64,000 bases of DNA from Planctomycetota bacterium (GCA_027623235.1 JAQBVJ010000008.1:15001-79000), one strand, 5' to 3'; shown: positions 45,162-55,225, numbered from the stretch's first letter. The notes: generated by a model not told the origin, from the sequence alone. Translations and numbers: made by a program.

Positions 45162-45731
45162 TCACGCGACGCGCGGTTTCGCAGAAACCGTCGCCATTGT
45201 TTCTTTCAGGGCATCCGCAACTCGTTCCAGCGGCTCCTGCAGATTCGCATCCGACGCCAGCTTCTTTGTGAGCCCGGCAACTCGCGTTACGTCGCTCGCG
45301 AAATCGTCGTGAGCTCGAAACCGGTGCTGCCCGATCGTCACTTCCAGCGGGTCCGACTCGATGTTTCCCGTTGGAGCAGCGTTTCCCGTTGGAGCAGCGT
45401 CCGGCACACGATCTCCACACAGGGTGACGACAGGAACGCTCACGATGTTTCGCAACGCGAGCATTTCCGAGCGGTCAGTCACGACGAGCGTCGGCTTGAC
45501 GCCGATCCTGGCGAGCAATGCCTTCCCCAGCAGATCACCAAGGATGAACGGTTCCAGAGTCGGTCCGTAAAGCAGTTCCTGGGTGCGGTTCGGCTTGACC
45601 GGCGTCGTGCATTGAAATTCAAGCGGCCGGCCAAAACGGTCTGTGACCAGCAGGCCACCCACGAACGCATGGTCGCGAGTCTGCACGGCGGTCAGGAATC
45701 CGATTCGTAGTTCGTCTCCGTCGCGGCTCAT
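45162..45731 (-). CDS. Conserved-looking hypothetical protein (planctomycete type), 189 aa
   Basis: Starts at ATG 45731 with [16 protein letters not shown]. It contains '[21 protein letters not shown]' and '[27 protein letters not shown]', which read as a compact alpha/beta domain; I recall similar text in planctomycete hypothetical proteins but know no function. A duplicated AAPTGN segment comes from an 18-bp tandem repeat (45364-45399). There is no signal peptide or membrane segment. The gene leads a three-gene leftward run with the 32-aa ORF and the SNF2 helicase. That context hints at a DNA-related role, but nothing in the sequence proves it. Confidence 0.7.
   Translation of the reverse strand: MSRDGDELRIGFLTAVQTRDHAFVGGLLVTDRFGRPLEFQCTTPVKPNRTQELLYGPTLEPFILGDLLGKALLARIGVKPTLVVTDRSEMLALRNIVSVPVVTLCGDRVPDAAPTGNAAPTGNIESDPLEVTIGQHRFRAHDDFASDVTRVAGLTKKLASDANLQEPLERVADALKETMATVSAKPRVA
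45364..45399. repeat. Perfect 18-bp in-frame tandem duplication
   Basis: tttcccgttggagcagcg occurs twice in tandem (45364-45381, 45382-45399) inside the 189-aa gene and duplicates six residues without a frameshift. Confidence 0.9.
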
Positions 45732-45959
45732 TCGAAACGCCCCGGGTCGAGAGTGTCAATCAGTCAGGTCAATCGAGTGTGCGAGGCTCCGTCGCGCAGC
45801 GCGAACCGCGCGCCGGGACAACGCCTCACCGTGAGTATCGTCGCGGAACCGTGTGAAACTTTACCGGTTCTCCGGATTCTCCGGGCCTCGCAGGGCGCCG
45901 CGCGGTCGGCTCAATTCCTGTCGAGGCAATCGACGACCGGCCGGGTTGTTCCTGGCGAT

Positions 45960-47102
45960 TCAAGCGTTTCGCAGTGCCTGGACGATCTCGGTTCTCGCCG
46001 CCTGAATCGCGGGGGCGATTCCGGCGAGGGTCCCGGCAATCGCTGAGACGATGAGCCCTGTGGTCGCCAGTCGGATCGACGGCGTAAACGCGATCGTGAC
46101 GGCTTCGGCTCCGACCGAAAGGCTGCTGACTTTGAGCATCAACATAGCGGCTCCGACGCCGATGATGCCGCCGGCAATACTCAGCAACAGGCTTTCGGTC
46201 ATGATCAGCCGGAAGACTCGTGGGCCGGAGAACCCGATGGTCTGCAGGACGGCATGTTCCTTGATGCGATCCTGGACCGACATGACGGTGGTTGTGGCGA
46301 CAAGTGCCAGAACGAGGCCGACGCAGGCGTAGCCGAGGTAGTGGGCCATGCTGATCAGCTGCGTCAGGTCACCGAGGCTCTTCGCCTGGAAGACGCCTTT
46401 CGGGCGAGTATCGGTTTCGACGGGACCACCACGGAACTTCTCGTCGATCTCAGCACAACTGGCGGCAGGATCGACGCCTTCGTCTAACAGGATTTCTAAC
46501 TGCGTCACCGTGCCGACGAGGTTCATCCCCTTGCTGCGTTGCAGGAACTCAAGGTGCGAGTAGATGTAGTTCTCTTCGGCGGGATCGTCGCTCCTGAAGA
46601 TGCCGGCGACGTTGACACTGAGTTCGCCGATGGAAAACTTGTTACCCACTTTGATTCCTCGACGACTGGCGACAGATCGGCCTACGACCGCGGCGTCCTG
46701 ATGTTGTTCGAACTCGGACCAGCTGCCTGACGTGAGTTCAAAGTCACGAGCCTTTCGAAGCTTCTGCGGTGGCACTCCGTAAAACACGACGACATCGAGA
46801 CTCGCCCGGCAGTTATTCGTGAAGACCTGAACCGGAACGACTTCCTTCACGCCATCGAGCCGGGCGATTTGCTGGTCATAGTCCTGTGGTAAATGACTTG
46901 TGGCCGGGCAGAACTTGTTGGCCTGGAAGACGATCAGCGAGCCCCTCGCTGCCTGCCGTCGCTGCAGATCGTCCATGCCTTCCTGTACGGCACCGACAAA
47001 ACAGAACACGAAGAGAGCGACGGCAGACCCACTGACGGTGAGGACCGTGCGTGAGCGGTGCCGCCACAAAGTTTTCCAGACGTACGGAACGAACTTGAAC
47101 AT
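45960..47102 (-). CDS. FtsX/MacB-type ABC transporter permease (second permease)
   Basis: 380 aa from ATG 47102 ([19 protein letters not shown]). One N-terminal helix is followed by a large periplasmic domain ('[20 protein letters not shown]', '[15 protein letters not shown]'). Three C-terminal helices end in '[22 protein letters not shown]', the classic MacB/FtsX layout ('...P.. .A....P..AL'). The motif '[19 protein letters not shown]' matches the cytoplasmic loop that contacts the ATPase. It begins 17 bp after the ATPase gene ends and closes the efflux operon. It differs from the operon's other permease and could pair with it as a heterodimer. Confidence 0.9.
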   Translation of the reverse strand: MFKFVPYVWKTLWRHRSRTVLTVSGSAVALFVFCFVGAVQEGMDDLQRRQAARGSLIVFQANKFCPATSHLPQDYDQQIARLDGVKEVVPVQVFTNNCRASLDVVVFYGVPPQKLRKARDFELTSGSWSEFEQHQDAAVVGRSVASRRGIKVGNKFSIGELSVNVAGIFRSDDPAEENYIYSHLEFLQRSKGMNLVGTVTQLEILLDEGVDPAASCAEIDEKFRGGPVETDTRPKGVFQAKSLGDLTQLISMAHYLGYACVGLVLALVATTTVMSVQDRIKEHAVLQTIGFSGPRVFRLIMTESLLLSIAGGIIGVGAAMLMLKVSSLSVGAEAVTIAFTPSIRLATTGLIVSAIAGTLAGIAPAIQAARTEIVQALRNA

Positions 47103-47119
47103 GTTTCGAGGGACGGAAA

Positions 47120-47848
47120 CTAATCCGCCGCTTCCTGTGGTTGGCAAGAGGCTGATGACTCGAATCCCGCGCCGCCCGACTGCACGAGTTTCCCTGCATC
47201 GAGAATGAACTGCTTATGAGCGATTTCGGCGGCAGCGGCGTCGTGAGTGACCATCAGAAACGTCACGTTGAGTTGTTCGTTCAGTCGTTTGAGCAGATCG
47301 AGAATCTGATCCGAAGTGACCGGGTCCAGGTCGCCGGTCGGCTCGTCAGCGACGACGACTTTCGGATGAGCAACGATGGCTCGTGCGATGCCGGCTCGCT
47401 GCTCCTGACCGCCCGACATTTGACGTGGGTAGTGGTCGGCCCGGTCAAGCAGATCGACGGCCTGCAGTGCGATCTGAATACGTTTTCGACGTTCGCTGGC
47501 AGACATCGGCAACAACAGCAGCGGCAGTTCGATGTTCTCATAGGCGGTGAGAACGGGGACGAGATTATGGGTCTGGAAGATGTAGCCCATGCTGGCTGCC
47601 CGCCAGTTGGCCAGCTTTGTACGAGACAGATTCGTAATGTCGATTCCGTCGATCACGATGCTGCCGCTGTCCGGCTTGTCGATGCTGGCGATCAGGTTCA
47701 GCAGCGTGGACTTTCCGGTGCCGCTGGCTCCCATCAGCGAAATGAACTCGCCCTGTTCAATGTCCATCGACACGGAGTCCAGCGGCGTAATCGTCTCGCC
47801 GCCTTTGTGGAATTGTTTCGTCACATTCCTGATCTCAATCAGTGCCAT
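47120..47848 (-). CDS. ABC transporter ATPase (MacB/LolD-like)
   Basis: 242 aa with Walker [10 protein letters not shown] (40-48), Q-loop '[22 protein letters not shown]', signature MSGGQEQR (144-151; normally LSGGQxQR), Walker B VVVADEP and the D-loop 'TGDLD', and the H-loop 'MVTHDAAAA'. This is the ATPase that drives both FtsX-type permeases of the operon. Its start overlaps the end of the adaptor gene by 14 bp, so translation is coupled. The last 20 residues form a short extension ending in CQPQEAAD that is absent from typical LolD. Confidence 0.95.
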   Translation of the reverse strand: MALIEIRNVTKQFHKGGETITPLDSVSMDIEQGEFISLMGASGTGKSTLLNLIASIDKPDSGSIVIDGIDITNLSRTKLANWRAASMGYIFQTHNLVPVLTAYENIELPLLLLPMSASERRKRIQIALQAVDLLDRADHYPRQMSGGQEQRAGIARAIVAHPKVVVADEPTGDLDPVTSDQILDLLKRLNEQLNVTFLMVTHDAAAAEIAHKQFILDAGKLVQSGGAGFESSASCQPQEAAD

Positions 47849-49472
47849 GTTGGATGCCTCCTGACGGCAGTCGATTCATCGAGCCTGACCGACTGCCCGT
47901 TGTTTTTCCGAATGACGGGTCTTCGCCAACGACCAGAATTCGATCTCCCTCGCGAAGTCCGTCTAGTCCTGTCGTGATGAGCCGGGTTGCGACTGTCAGC
48001 CCACTCGTGATCTCAACAAGCTCGCTGGTCAGAAGTGGTCCGGTTTCCTTGGAAACCCGGCATTTCCGGGCGGCACCGGCCGATTGATCGGCGACCCAGA
48101 AAAACGCGCCCGCATCGTCGCTCTGCAGGAGCTTGTGCGGTGCGTAAATCTTCAATTCCTGCGATGGCCTGGCAGTGTCCTCACTTTGTGCTGGAGCAAG
48201 GAACGTCACATCGACGAGCATTTCCGGCTTGAACACGGGTGGCGGATCGGGAATCGCCACTTTGACCTGCAGCGTGTTTTTCTGGATGTCGGCTTCGGAA
48301 CTGACATACAGAACTTCCCCGGTAATGGGTGACGACAAAGCCGGGTTGTTGATCTCGACGGTTTGCTTGAGGCTGACGCTGGCGCTGACCCTGGGAATGT
48401 CCTCGAAGCGGACATCGACTCGGACCTGCAGCATTTCAGGGCGGTACATGGTGACGACCGTGCTGCCGTCGTGACCCGACATCTGCGTCGTCCCGCTTCC
48501 GATGCGTGCGCCGGGGTGAGCGATCAGACGAAAGACCCGACCGTCGACCGGAGCAACAACCGTCATTCGAACCACCTGCAGTCTGGCTTCGGCCAGCGCG
48601 ACGCGAGCCTGTTCGACACGCGCCGTGGCGGCTTTGACTTTGGCGTCGGCCTGCTCCTTCGCCTCAAGTTCGTCGGCGAGCAGTTCGAGTTGGGTCCTGA
48701 CCGCTTCCTGCCGGCCGGTCAGTGCAGTCTGTTCCTTCTTGAGCGACTCGTCCCGGCCACGAAGTTCCTCGACCAGTGCCGTGGCGGAATCCCGTTTGCT
48801 CCTGGCGATGTCAATCTCGACACCCGCGACGACTCCCTTCGCTGCCAGTTTTCCGTCATAGTCCTTTTCTGCCGCAAGCTGATCGGCCTCGGCTCGACGG
48901 AGTTCGAAGGGCAGGTTCTTCCGGGTCGTCTGTATCTTTGCGAGAGACGCGTCGGCTGCTCGCAATGCAGCCGTCAAATGCACCGGCTGCTCCAATCGAG
49001 TTACAGCCGCCTTGAACTGAGCTCTGGCTTCATCCCGCTCGGCCTCTCTGAGATTGAAGTCCGCCGTCGCTCGTTCGAACGTCAGCCTCGCATCGTCTTT
49101 GATGAGTTCCGCAATCAGGTCTCCCGCTTTGACAGGTTGATCCTCAACGACAAGCAGTTTCTCGACGACACCCGGCGCAAGCGCCGCAACTCTTATCGGA
49201 GTGGGTCGAGGTTCGATCCAGCCTGCCGCCTTGAACAAGGGCGTGCCCTGCTGCCGGACCTCGGCGGTCGTTGAGAACACGGGCACGACCATGACTTCCC
49301 TGGGCGGAAACATGAGGTCGCGTGAAGCCCACGCCACCAGCGACAGGAACCCAAGAATCAGAATCAGCGGCAACACGTAGCGAGTCAGCACGTGCCGCCG
49401 AGTCTTCATGCCCGGTTGGCTTCTGCCGCCGCGATCGATCGCCAGTCCTGTGAGATCAACATCGTTTGTCAT
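47835..49472 (-). CDS. HlyD/MacA-type periplasmic adaptor (membrane fusion protein)
   Basis: 545 aa with a short cytoplasmic N-terminus, one transmembrane helix (about 31-49) and the adaptor core. That core has a lipoyl half-motif '[29 protein letters not shown]', a long coiled coil (about 140-300, rich in Ala/Glu/Arg/Lys), the returning lipoyl half '[21 protein letters not shown]' and a beta-barrel with '[22 protein letters not shown]'. It links the inner-membrane permease to the outer-membrane channel. It starts 6 bp after the lipoprotein stop and overlaps the ATPase gene. The coiled coil is long, which suggests a wide gap to the outer channel. Confidence 0.92.
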   Translation of the reverse strand: MTNDVDLTGLAIDRGGRSQPGMKTRRHVLTRYVLPLILILGFLSLVAWASRDLMFPPREVMVVPVFSTTAEVRQQGTPLFKAAGWIEPRPTPIRVAALAPGVVEKLLVVEDQPVKAGDLIAELIKDDARLTFERATADFNLREAERDEARAQFKAAVTRLEQPVHLTAALRAADASLAKIQTTRKNLPFELRRAEADQLAAEKDYDGKLAAKGVVAGVEIDIARSKRDSATALVEELRGRDESLKKEQTALTGRQEAVRTQLELLADELEAKEQADAKVKAATARVEQARVALAEARLQVVRMTVVAPVDGRVFRLIAHPGARIGSGTTQMSGHDGSTVVTMYRPEMLQVRVDVRFEDIPRVSASVSLKQTVEINNPALSSPITGEVLYVSSEADIQKNTLQVKVAIPDPPPVFKPEMLVDVTFLAPAQSEDTARPSQELKIYAPHKLLQSDDAGAFFWVADQSAGAARKCRVSKETGPLLTSELVEITSGLTVATRLITTGLDGLREGDRILVVGEDPSFGKTTGSRSGSMNRLPSGGIQHGTD

Positions 49473-49478
49473 GACTCA

Positions 49479-50012
49479 TCATTTCTTCTTCACATACACG
49501 CCAGTGGCGAGCACGGTGAGATTGCCAGCGTCGTCCCGTTTGGCCTTGCCCTTAACGACAACCGTGGAAAGTTCTGTCACACCGAGCAGTCCTTTGGCAT
49601 TGGCCTTCACGAGCGAGCCCTCTGCGTCAACGACTTTGATCAGAGCAGTCGAGGCCGGCAGCCGGTCTGTCTCGCAGCAGTAGTCCCAGGGTTTGGGACA
49701 TTGATCGCCGGGAATATCGCTGCACGCCTTGAGCGATCCATCGACGATGGTGAAGGCCGCTCGACCATCGACCCACGGGTTCTCATCGCCGCCAATCCGT
49801 CCCACGAGGACAACCTCGTCCCCATCTTTGGCTTCTTCACGGACCTTGATGACATCGGCGGCACCGGCTGGTTCTTCAGTGAGAAGAAACTTCGATCCAT
49901 CGACCGCCGGTGTCGAAGCCGATTCCGTTGCTGGTGTTGTCGAGGTGTCCTGTGAGCATCCGGAAGCAACAGCCGCACAGCCAAGCACCGTCAGGACAAG
50001 TAACTTTTTCAT
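49479..50012 (-). CDS. Lipoprotein of the efflux operon, unknown function
   Basis: 177 aa from ATG 50012, chosen because a GGAG Shine-Dalgarno lies 6 nt upstream; ATGs at 50018 and 50024 are alternatives. It has a lipoprotein signal with lipobox V-A-S-G-C19. The mature part begins with a Thr/Ser-rich linker and then has 'DEVVLVGRIGGDENPWVDGRAAFTIVD', 'CPKPWDYCCETD' and 'STVVVKGKAKRDDAGNLTVLATGVYV'. This pattern could be a small OB-like beta-barrel with a conserved Cys cluster. The Cys-rich loop hints at metal binding, but this is not established. It lies between the first permease and the adaptor. Confidence 0.75.
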   Translation of the reverse strand: MKKLLVLTVLGCAAVASGCSQDTSTTPATESASTPAVDGSKFLLTEEPAGAADVIKVREEAKDGDEVVLVGRIGGDENPWVDGRAAFTIVDGSLKACSDIPGDQCPKPWDYCCETDRLPASTALIKVVDAEGSLVKANAKGLLGVTELSTVVVKGKAKRDDAGNLTVLATGVYVKKK

Positions 50013-50065
50013 TGTCATCTCCATTGAGTTGTTAAGTTCCCGCCGCATCCTGCGACCGAACGGGT

Positions 50066-51235
50066 TCAAACTGATTTCAGCCCATCGACGACAGGCATCC
50101 GTAACGCTCGGATCGCCGGGGGGATGGCCCCGAAGAATCCCAGCAGCAAACCAACTCCGCAGCCGATCAGCACGGCGATGCTGTCGATGCGAAGCGAAAA
50201 CGCTCCCATTGTGAATCGCACGGCCGCTCCGTTGACGAGCACCAGGGCAATCAAAGCTGCCAGCAAACTCGCCGCCGCCGCCAGCAACATGCCTTCCTGA
50301 ATCAAACTCACGACGATGGCTCGCCGGACAAATCCGAGGGTCCGCAACATCGACAGTTCCGGGATGCGACCAACAACGGAGCCGTACATCGTGTTGAGTC
50401 CGGCAAACACGCCGGCTCCGGACACGAGCAGTACGACCAGCCACGCCAGCCAGCGGATCGGGCGGTAGTCCTTCTGCAACCCGGCGTAGTAGTCCGTCTC
50501 ACGCATGACCTGAAGTTCCAGATCCAGCCGTTCTTTGCAGAACAGATCGAGGTCGGCGAAGTCGCCAGTGGGCGAAAGTGTGACAGCAACAATGCTGAGG
50601 TCCTGCCGCTTCATCGCCTGCTGCAGCTCATCGAGACGACACCACACTTCGGACTCAAACGCCGAACCGGCAGCGGAAAAAACTCCACTGATCCTCCACG
50701 ACCGACCTTCAAACGTGATCGATTGACCGATGCGGGCTTCCGCTTCATTGGCTCCGAACTTTGTCGCCGCCATTCGACCGATCATGACTTCTCCGGTGCC
50801 GGGCCAGTCACCTTCTTCGATCTCGACCCGCCATCGAACCAGCAATGCTGACCGAGTGACACCACGCACAAGTCCCATTGATGGTTCACGCTCGCCGACT
50901 CCGACCTGGGTGCCGAGGTAGAGTTCGGGCGAGACGTAATTCTGTCCGAACCGCTCCTGAATCCCGGCGACACTGGCCGGAACCAGATCGTTCGTTCTCA
51001 TTGGAATCGACGAGTATTCAAGGTTTTCGCCCATGCCCAGCGAAAAGATCACCGCAGTTTGCGGATCACCACTCACCGCCAGCGACCGTTCCAACCCCCG
51101 AATGAACCCGACCACGACGAAGACCAGAACGATCACCGTTGTCAGGCCCGCAAACGTCAGACACGTTCGCAACGGGCGACGGAACAGATTTCGAATTGCG
51201 TACTCCCACGGGAGCAGCCGGAAGAAGAGAGTCAA
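50066..51235 (-). CDS. FtsX/MacB-type ABC transporter permease (first permease)
   Basis: 389 aa if the TTG at 51235 is used ([20 protein letters not shown]); a further TTG at 51307 is possible but adds low-complexity text. One N-terminal helix ('[20 protein letters not shown]') is followed by an extracytoplasmic domain. Three C-terminal helices follow, with '[27 protein letters not shown]' (ATPase-contact loop) and the ending '[19 protein letters not shown]'. It is the usual MacB/FtsX architecture without a fused ATPase. It precedes the lipoprotein by 53 bp. Having two different permeases with one ATPase suggests a LolCDE-like heterodimer. Confidence 0.85.
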   Translation of the reverse strand: MTLFFRLLPWEYAIRNLFRRPLRTCLTFAGLTTVIVLVFVVVGFIRGLERSLAVSGDPQTAVIFSLGMGENLEYSSIPMRTNDLVPASVAGIQERFGQNYVSPELYLGTQVGVGEREPSMGLVRGVTRSALLVRWRVEIEEGDWPGTGEVMIGRMAATKFGANEAEARIGQSITFEGRSWRISGVFSAAGSAFESEVWCRLDELQQAMKRQDLSIVAVTLSPTGDFADLDLFCKERLDLELQVMRETDYYAGLQKDYRPIRWLAWLVVLLVSGAGVFAGLNTMYGSVVGRIPELSMLRTLGFVRRAIVVSLIQEGMLLAAAASLLAALIALVLVNGAAVRFTMGAFSLRIDSIAVLIGCGVGLLLGFFGAIPPAIRALRMPVVDGLKSV

Positions 51236-51363
51236 GGGCCGAGTGTCCAGAGTCGAGAGGCTGCGCAGCGCATGCCAGGGCGATCGCCAGCGAGCGAGTC
51301 CAGACAAAGCACTTCAGGAGCGGCTGCTTTGGCTCCCGGTTCTGGACTCTTTTTTCTCGACTC

Positions 51364-51801
51364 TCAGCACAAAAACGACATGTGCAGCGTGCGCAGGAAG
51401 CGACCGTGGTTCGAGTCGGAGCGGCAGCAATTCTGCTCACAGCAGCGATGACGACACTCAACGATTCGGGCGGTTATCGGAGCGTAAACATCGACCGGCG
51501 GCAGGAAGAGCACATCGGGACAGTCGTCGACTTCGACGATCTTCTCAAAGACCGCACCACCACAGATCCCCTGACAGGATGTCTGCGAAGAATTGCGGGG
51601 ACCTTGCTGGTGGTCGCCGTGCTCACACCCGTCTTCGTCGAGGTGGCAGCAATCCCGAGTCCCACGAAACGGAGCAGCAGTCGAGGCTTCGGACGATTCC
51701 TGTGAGCAGCACTCACCGCGACACAAACCGGCACCACACCACATCGGGCAGGCAACGATGGCCGCAATCAGTATCAGGGAAACCGTCCGGGAATACATCA
51801 T
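51364..51801 (-). CDS. Cys/His-rich small exported protein
   Basis: 145 aa from the ATG-ATG at 51801. A signal peptide (MMYSRTVSLILIAAIVACPM) is followed by a Cys- and His-dense mature region: 'WCGAGLCRGECC', 'DCCHLDEDGCEHGDHQQ', 'CQGICGG', 'CRHRCCEQNCC'. At least 16 Cys and 6 His lie in about 120 residues. This pattern suits metal binding or a disulfide-rich fold outside the cytoplasm. No known family was recognised. It lies between the TolC-like gene and the first permease of the leftward efflux operon, so metal or toxic-ion efflux is a reasonable guess for the whole system. Confidence 0.7.
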   Translation of the reverse strand: MMYSRTVSLILIAAIVACPMWCGAGLCRGECCSQESSEASTAAPFRGTRDCCHLDEDGCEHGDHQQGPRNSSQTSCQGICGGAVFEKIVEVDDCPDVLFLPPVDVYAPITARIVECRHRCCEQNCCRSDSNHGRFLRTLHMSFLC

Positions 51802-51872
51802 CCTGTCCTTTTTGTTGAGCCTCACATCGTACGACCGGTTTGTGGCACGGGCAATCGGAGTTTGTGCTGTCG

Positions 51873-53276
51873 CTACCACTGACTCGCCAGGCTGCCCGTT
51901 AAAAGCTGCCCATCAATCACCGACGACGAAACCCGAAGTTCCTGCAGTGAGTCCAGATACGACAGACTCACCTGCACGTAGGTCTGCTGGGCCGTGAGTG
52001 CTGTGAGGTACTTCACCTGCCCCTTCTGGTATCCCTGAGTCACCAGGTCCAGCGACTTCTTTGCTCGCGGCACCATCCGGCGGCCGTAGCGATCCACCTG
52101 TTGCCGAGCGTTCGAGTACCGTCGAAACGCCACGGCCAACCGATCCTGGAGGTCGAGTTCGATCCGTTGGACTTCTTTACTGGCAGCGACCCAGTCCGCT
52201 TCCGCAGCAGCGACATTTCCCTGATTCCGGTCAAAGATCGGGATCGGGATGCCAAGCTGCACATTCGCGTTGTCACTTCCGCTGATGTTGTTCTTCCGCA
52301 CGCTGACGAACAAATCAACATTCGGGATCGGCTCCTTTTTCGCCCGACGAATGACAATTTCCGCCCGGTCCAGTCGGGCCTGCGCCGCATTCAACTCGGG
52401 ATTCCCCGCAAGAACAGTCGCACAACAACTGTCCCATTCAAGCTGCGGCAATTCGCCAGTCAACTCGCCGGAAGCCGTTGCCATCTGCATTTGAGGCATC
52501 CCGACAACGGCTGCCAACCGCCGCCACGCTTCGATCTGCTGGTTTCGAGCGTTGTCAAAAAGGATTCGGGACTCGTCGGCCCGAATCTCAGCCTGCAGAA
52601 GATCGTTGTCAGTGGCGAGCCGACCTTCGAGCAACTTCTCGGTTGATTGAACAAGCTCATCGCCGATCCGGGTAAGTGTCTTTGTGAGTTCAACTCGCTT
52701 CTGAGCAACCAGAGCGTCATAGAACCGAACCCGCACATCGCTGAGCACTCGCTGCTCCTGACCATGGAACCGAAAGTGTGCTTCGTCGATCTCCTTCCCG
52801 ACAATCGCCTGATCGAGTCCCAGCTTTCCAGCGGTGATGAATCGCTGGCTGACAAACGCGCCCTGTTGCCCGGCAGTCCCAAGATTTCCAATCTCCGTGG
52901 CGTGATATCCCACAACCGGATTCGGATACAGACTCGCCTGAACCTGGCGTCCTTGAGCCGCCTGCATCCGAGCACTTGCTCTCGCCAGTGTCGGGTTATT
53001 CTGGAACGCGATCTGTTCGAGGTCGCCGAGTGTCACGACCTGCTCGCTGCCCAGTTCGCCGACTGTCGAAGCGGCTGGGGTTGCCACCCAGCCCTGCTGG
53101 CCGCCTGACGAGCGATCCTGTGCACTGGCAAGTGCCGGCAACAGAAACAAAAGGAGAATGACAGGAAAGCGGCAACCCACAACGAGGCATCCTTGCCTTG
53201 AGGACAGAACAATTCGATCGACGAATAATGTCGGGCATCCTTGATTGTGTATCGGTTCTGCTGACCGCAAAGTCAC
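51873..53276 (-). CDS. TolC/CusC-family outer-membrane channel
   Basis: 467 aa from GTG 53276; a GTG at 53180 would give a shorter protein with a cleaner signal peptide (VGCRFPVILLLFLLPALASA). It has two OEP repeats with typical motifs: 'NPTLARASARMQAAQGRQVQA' then 'SLYPNPVVGY', and 'NPELNAAQARLDRAEIVIRRA' then 'KKEPIPNVDLFVSVR'. The long helical segments of the periplasmic tunnel follow. 'LVAQKRVELTKTLTRIGDEL' marks a further helix. This is the outer channel of the tripartite pump and the first gene of the leftward operon. It ends 72 bp before the Cys-rich gene. Confidence 0.92.
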   Translation of the reverse strand: MTLRSAEPIHNQGCPTLFVDRIVLSSRQGCLVVGCRFPVILLLFLLPALASAQDRSSGGQQGWVATPAASTVGELGSEQVVTLGDLEQIAFQNNPTLARASARMQAAQGRQVQASLYPNPVVGYHATEIGNLGTAGQQGAFVSQRFITAGKLGLDQAIVGKEIDEAHFRFHGQEQRVLSDVRVRFYDALVAQKRVELTKTLTRIGDELVQSTEKLLEGRLATDNDLLQAEIRADESRILFDNARNQQIEAWRRLAAVVGMPQMQMATASGELTGELPQLEWDSCCATVLAGNPELNAAQARLDRAEIVIRRAKKEPIPNVDLFVSVRKNNISGSDNANVQLGIPIPIFDRNQGNVAAAEADWVAASKEVQRIELDLQDRLAVAFRRYSNARQQVDRYGRRMVPRAKKSLDLVTQGYQKGQVKYLTALTAQQTYVQVSLSYLDSLQELRVSSSVIDGQLLTGSLASQW

Positions 53277-53710
53277 CTCTAATCATCATGGTCGGTCTCT
53301 CTTCCCCAATCGGAAATGTCTGACATAACGCTGTTACAGCGGGTTGCCCGCGGAGTCACCCGACGGTCACATGCGTAACTTCAAAACTCGCGATGGCGGG
53401 CCTGCGAATCAACGGGTAGCCTACAAACGGCTTCGGCGCGGTGATCTGAGGGTGTCAGCCACAGTGGAATCAGGCGTTTGAAAACCGCATCCCGCGTAGC
53501 AATCGTTTCGAAAAGCCAGCAGGGCGGAGCCGTCGAATTGCCGTAACCCGTGTGGAGACTGACTGTTCTGTCGATTGTCGCGAATCCGGTCGGGAGTACT
53601 TATTCCGGATTTCGCTCGGCCCGACAGTGTGGCTGTCCCCTGTTTCGATGAGCCCCCGCTCCGAGGACCTGTGCATTTCGCACGACGACTTTCATCCTGC
53701 AGCGTGATTT
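53277..53710. other. 434-bp intergenic region without a recognised gene
   Basis: This gap separates the leftward efflux operon from the rightward cobA-hemD fusion, so it should contain two divergent promoters. I could not identify convincing -35/-10 pairs. A short hairpin GCGGG-TT-GCCCGC-like segment lies around 53339-53351. A cobalamin riboswitch was considered for the cobA side, but its diagnostic B12 box was not found. The only longer open frame (53470-53676, minus) has no protein-like features. Confidence 0.5.
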
Positions 53711-55225
53711 ATGGAAATGCAGCCAGGCAAGGTGTACCTCGTTGGAGCCGGACCCGGGGATCCCGGATTGATCTCGCTGCGCGGGGTCGAGTGCCTCCAG
53801 AAAGCCGACGTTGTGCTTTATGACGGGCTGGTGAATCCTCTGCTGCTTCGCCACGCGAAGGCTCATTGCGAGCGGACCTGCCGACACTCGGCGCCGGGTG
53901 GCCGAATCCTCAAGCAGGACGAAATCAATCAGCGACTCGTCGAGGAAGCCTCGAAGGGGAAGACGGTTGTTCGGCTCAAAGGCGGAGACCCGTTCATCTT
54001 CGGGCGAGGTTCCGAAGAAGCAGCGTTCCTCCGCGAGCACGGCATCGAATATGAAATTGTGCCCGGCATCACGGCAGCCGTCGCGGCGGGCGAGTATGCC
54101 GGGCTCTCTCTGACCCATCGTGATCACGCGGCGATGGTCTCGTTCATCACCGGTCACGAGTCGCCGGACAAGCCGGCCAGCCAGCTCGATTACCGTCAGC
54201 TGGCCGAGCTGCCCGGAACACTCGTCTTCTACATGGGCCTCGACCGGCTGCCGAAGATTGCGGCGTCTCTGATCGAAAACGGCAAAGCGGAATCAACTCC
54301 GGCGGCGGTGGTCAGTCGAGCGACAACGCCTCTTCAGCGGACGGTCGCGGGAACGCTGGGTGAGCTGCCGCAACTCGTCGCCGAGGCACAATTACACGCC
54401 CCGTCGCTGATCATTGTGGGCGAGTGTGTCCGGCAGCGCGAACAACTCGCGTGGTTTGAGGATCGGCCACTGCTTGGTCAGCGAGTCGGAATTACGCGGC
54501 CGGCTCACCAGGCGGACGAACAGATTGCCCGTTGTATCGAGCTCGGGGCGCAGCCGGTCCTGATGCCGCTGATCGAGATTACTCCGCCGGACGACTGGTC
54601 CGAAGTCGACGCGACGCTCGACCGGATTGCTGAGTTTGACTGGGTCATCTTCACGAGTGTCAACGGCGTCTCCGGCTTGCTGGATCGGCACTGGTCGCGC
54701 GGAGGAGATGTGCGGCAGTTGGCTCATTTGAAGTTCGCGGCGATCGGTTCGTCGACTGCGAAGGCGCTGGAGCAACTCCACATTCGGCCCGACGTGATTC
54801 CGGAAGAGTTTCGCGCCGAGAGTCTCGCCGCGTCTCTGAGTCCGCTCGTTGAGGGACAGAAAGTTTTGTGGGCTCGCGCCAGCCGCGGACGCGATGTTTT
54901 ACCTCGCGAGCTCGCCGCGGCCGGAGCAGATCTCGAACAGCTCGTCGTTTATCAGAACCGCGACGTGACGGAACTGGACGCGGAAACAGTCGAGCTGATT
55001 GAAGCCGGCGAGCTGACCTGGATCGGACTGAGCAGCCCGTCGATCGCCCGCAGCCTTGCGGCTTTGCTGCCGGATTCCGCGAAAGCGAGCCTTGGCAAAT
55101 CGACTCGCCTTGTCGCGATCAGCCCGGTCACGGCGGAAGCGGCCGCGGAGTGCGGGTTGCCCGTCGCCCTCGTGGCGGACACTTTCACGTGGGACGGCAT
55201 CCTGTCCGCGATCGCTGCTTCCTGA
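53711..55225 (+). CDS. cobA-hemD: Fused uroporphyrinogen-III C-methyltransferase / uroporphyrinogen-III synthase (CobA-HemD)
   Basis: 504 aa. Residues 1-250 are the SAM-dependent uroporphyrinogen-III methyltransferase: 'VYLVGAGPGDPGLISLRG', 'ADVVLYDGLVN', 'TVVRLKGGDPFIFGRGSEE', 'YEIVPGITAAVAA', 'SLTHRDHAAMVSFITGH' and 'TLVFYMGL'. Residues about 255-504 are HemD: 'LLGQRVGITRPAHQADEQIA', 'WVIFTSVNGVSGLLDR', 'KFAAIGSSTAKALEQ' and 'LTWIGLSSPSIARSL'. The synthase closes the tetrapyrrole ring, and the methylase diverts it toward siroheme or cobalamin. The fusion is known from several phyla. The ATG at 53711 is used; Met3 is an alternative. It precedes the Ldh-family gene by 106 bp. Confidence 0.95.
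   Translation: MEMQPGKVYLVGAGPGDPGLISLRGVECLQKADVVLYDGLVNPLLLRHAKAHCERTCRHSAPGGRILKQDEINQRLVEEASKGKTVVRLKGGDPFIFGRGSEEAAFLREHGIEYEIVPGITAAVAAGEYAGLSLTHRDHAAMVSFITGHESPDKPASQLDYRQLAELPGTLVFYMGLDRLPKIAASLIENGKAESTPAAVVSRATTPLQRTVAGTLGELPQLVAEAQLHAPSLIIVGECVRQREQLAWFEDRPLLGQRVGITRPAHQADEQIARCIELGAQPVLMPLIEITPPDDWSEVDATLDRIAEFDWVIFTSVNGVSGLLDRHWSRGGDVRQLAHLKFAAIGSSTAKALEQLHIRPDVIPEEFRAESLAASLSPLVEGQKVLWARASRGRDVLPRELAAAGADLEQLVVYQNRDVTELDAETVELIEAGELTWIGLSSPSIARSLAALLPDSAKASLGKSTRLVAISPVTAEAAAECGLPVALVADTFTWDGILSAIAAS

Noticed and set aside
53470-53676. 68-codon minus-strand frame in the cobA-hemD upstream gap
   Set aside because: No ribosome site, no recognisable composition; treated as non-coding.
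53277-53710. Possible cobalamin riboswitch upstream of cobA-hemD
   Set aside because: The conserved B12-box sequence could not be found; 'cagccacagtgg' alone is not enough.
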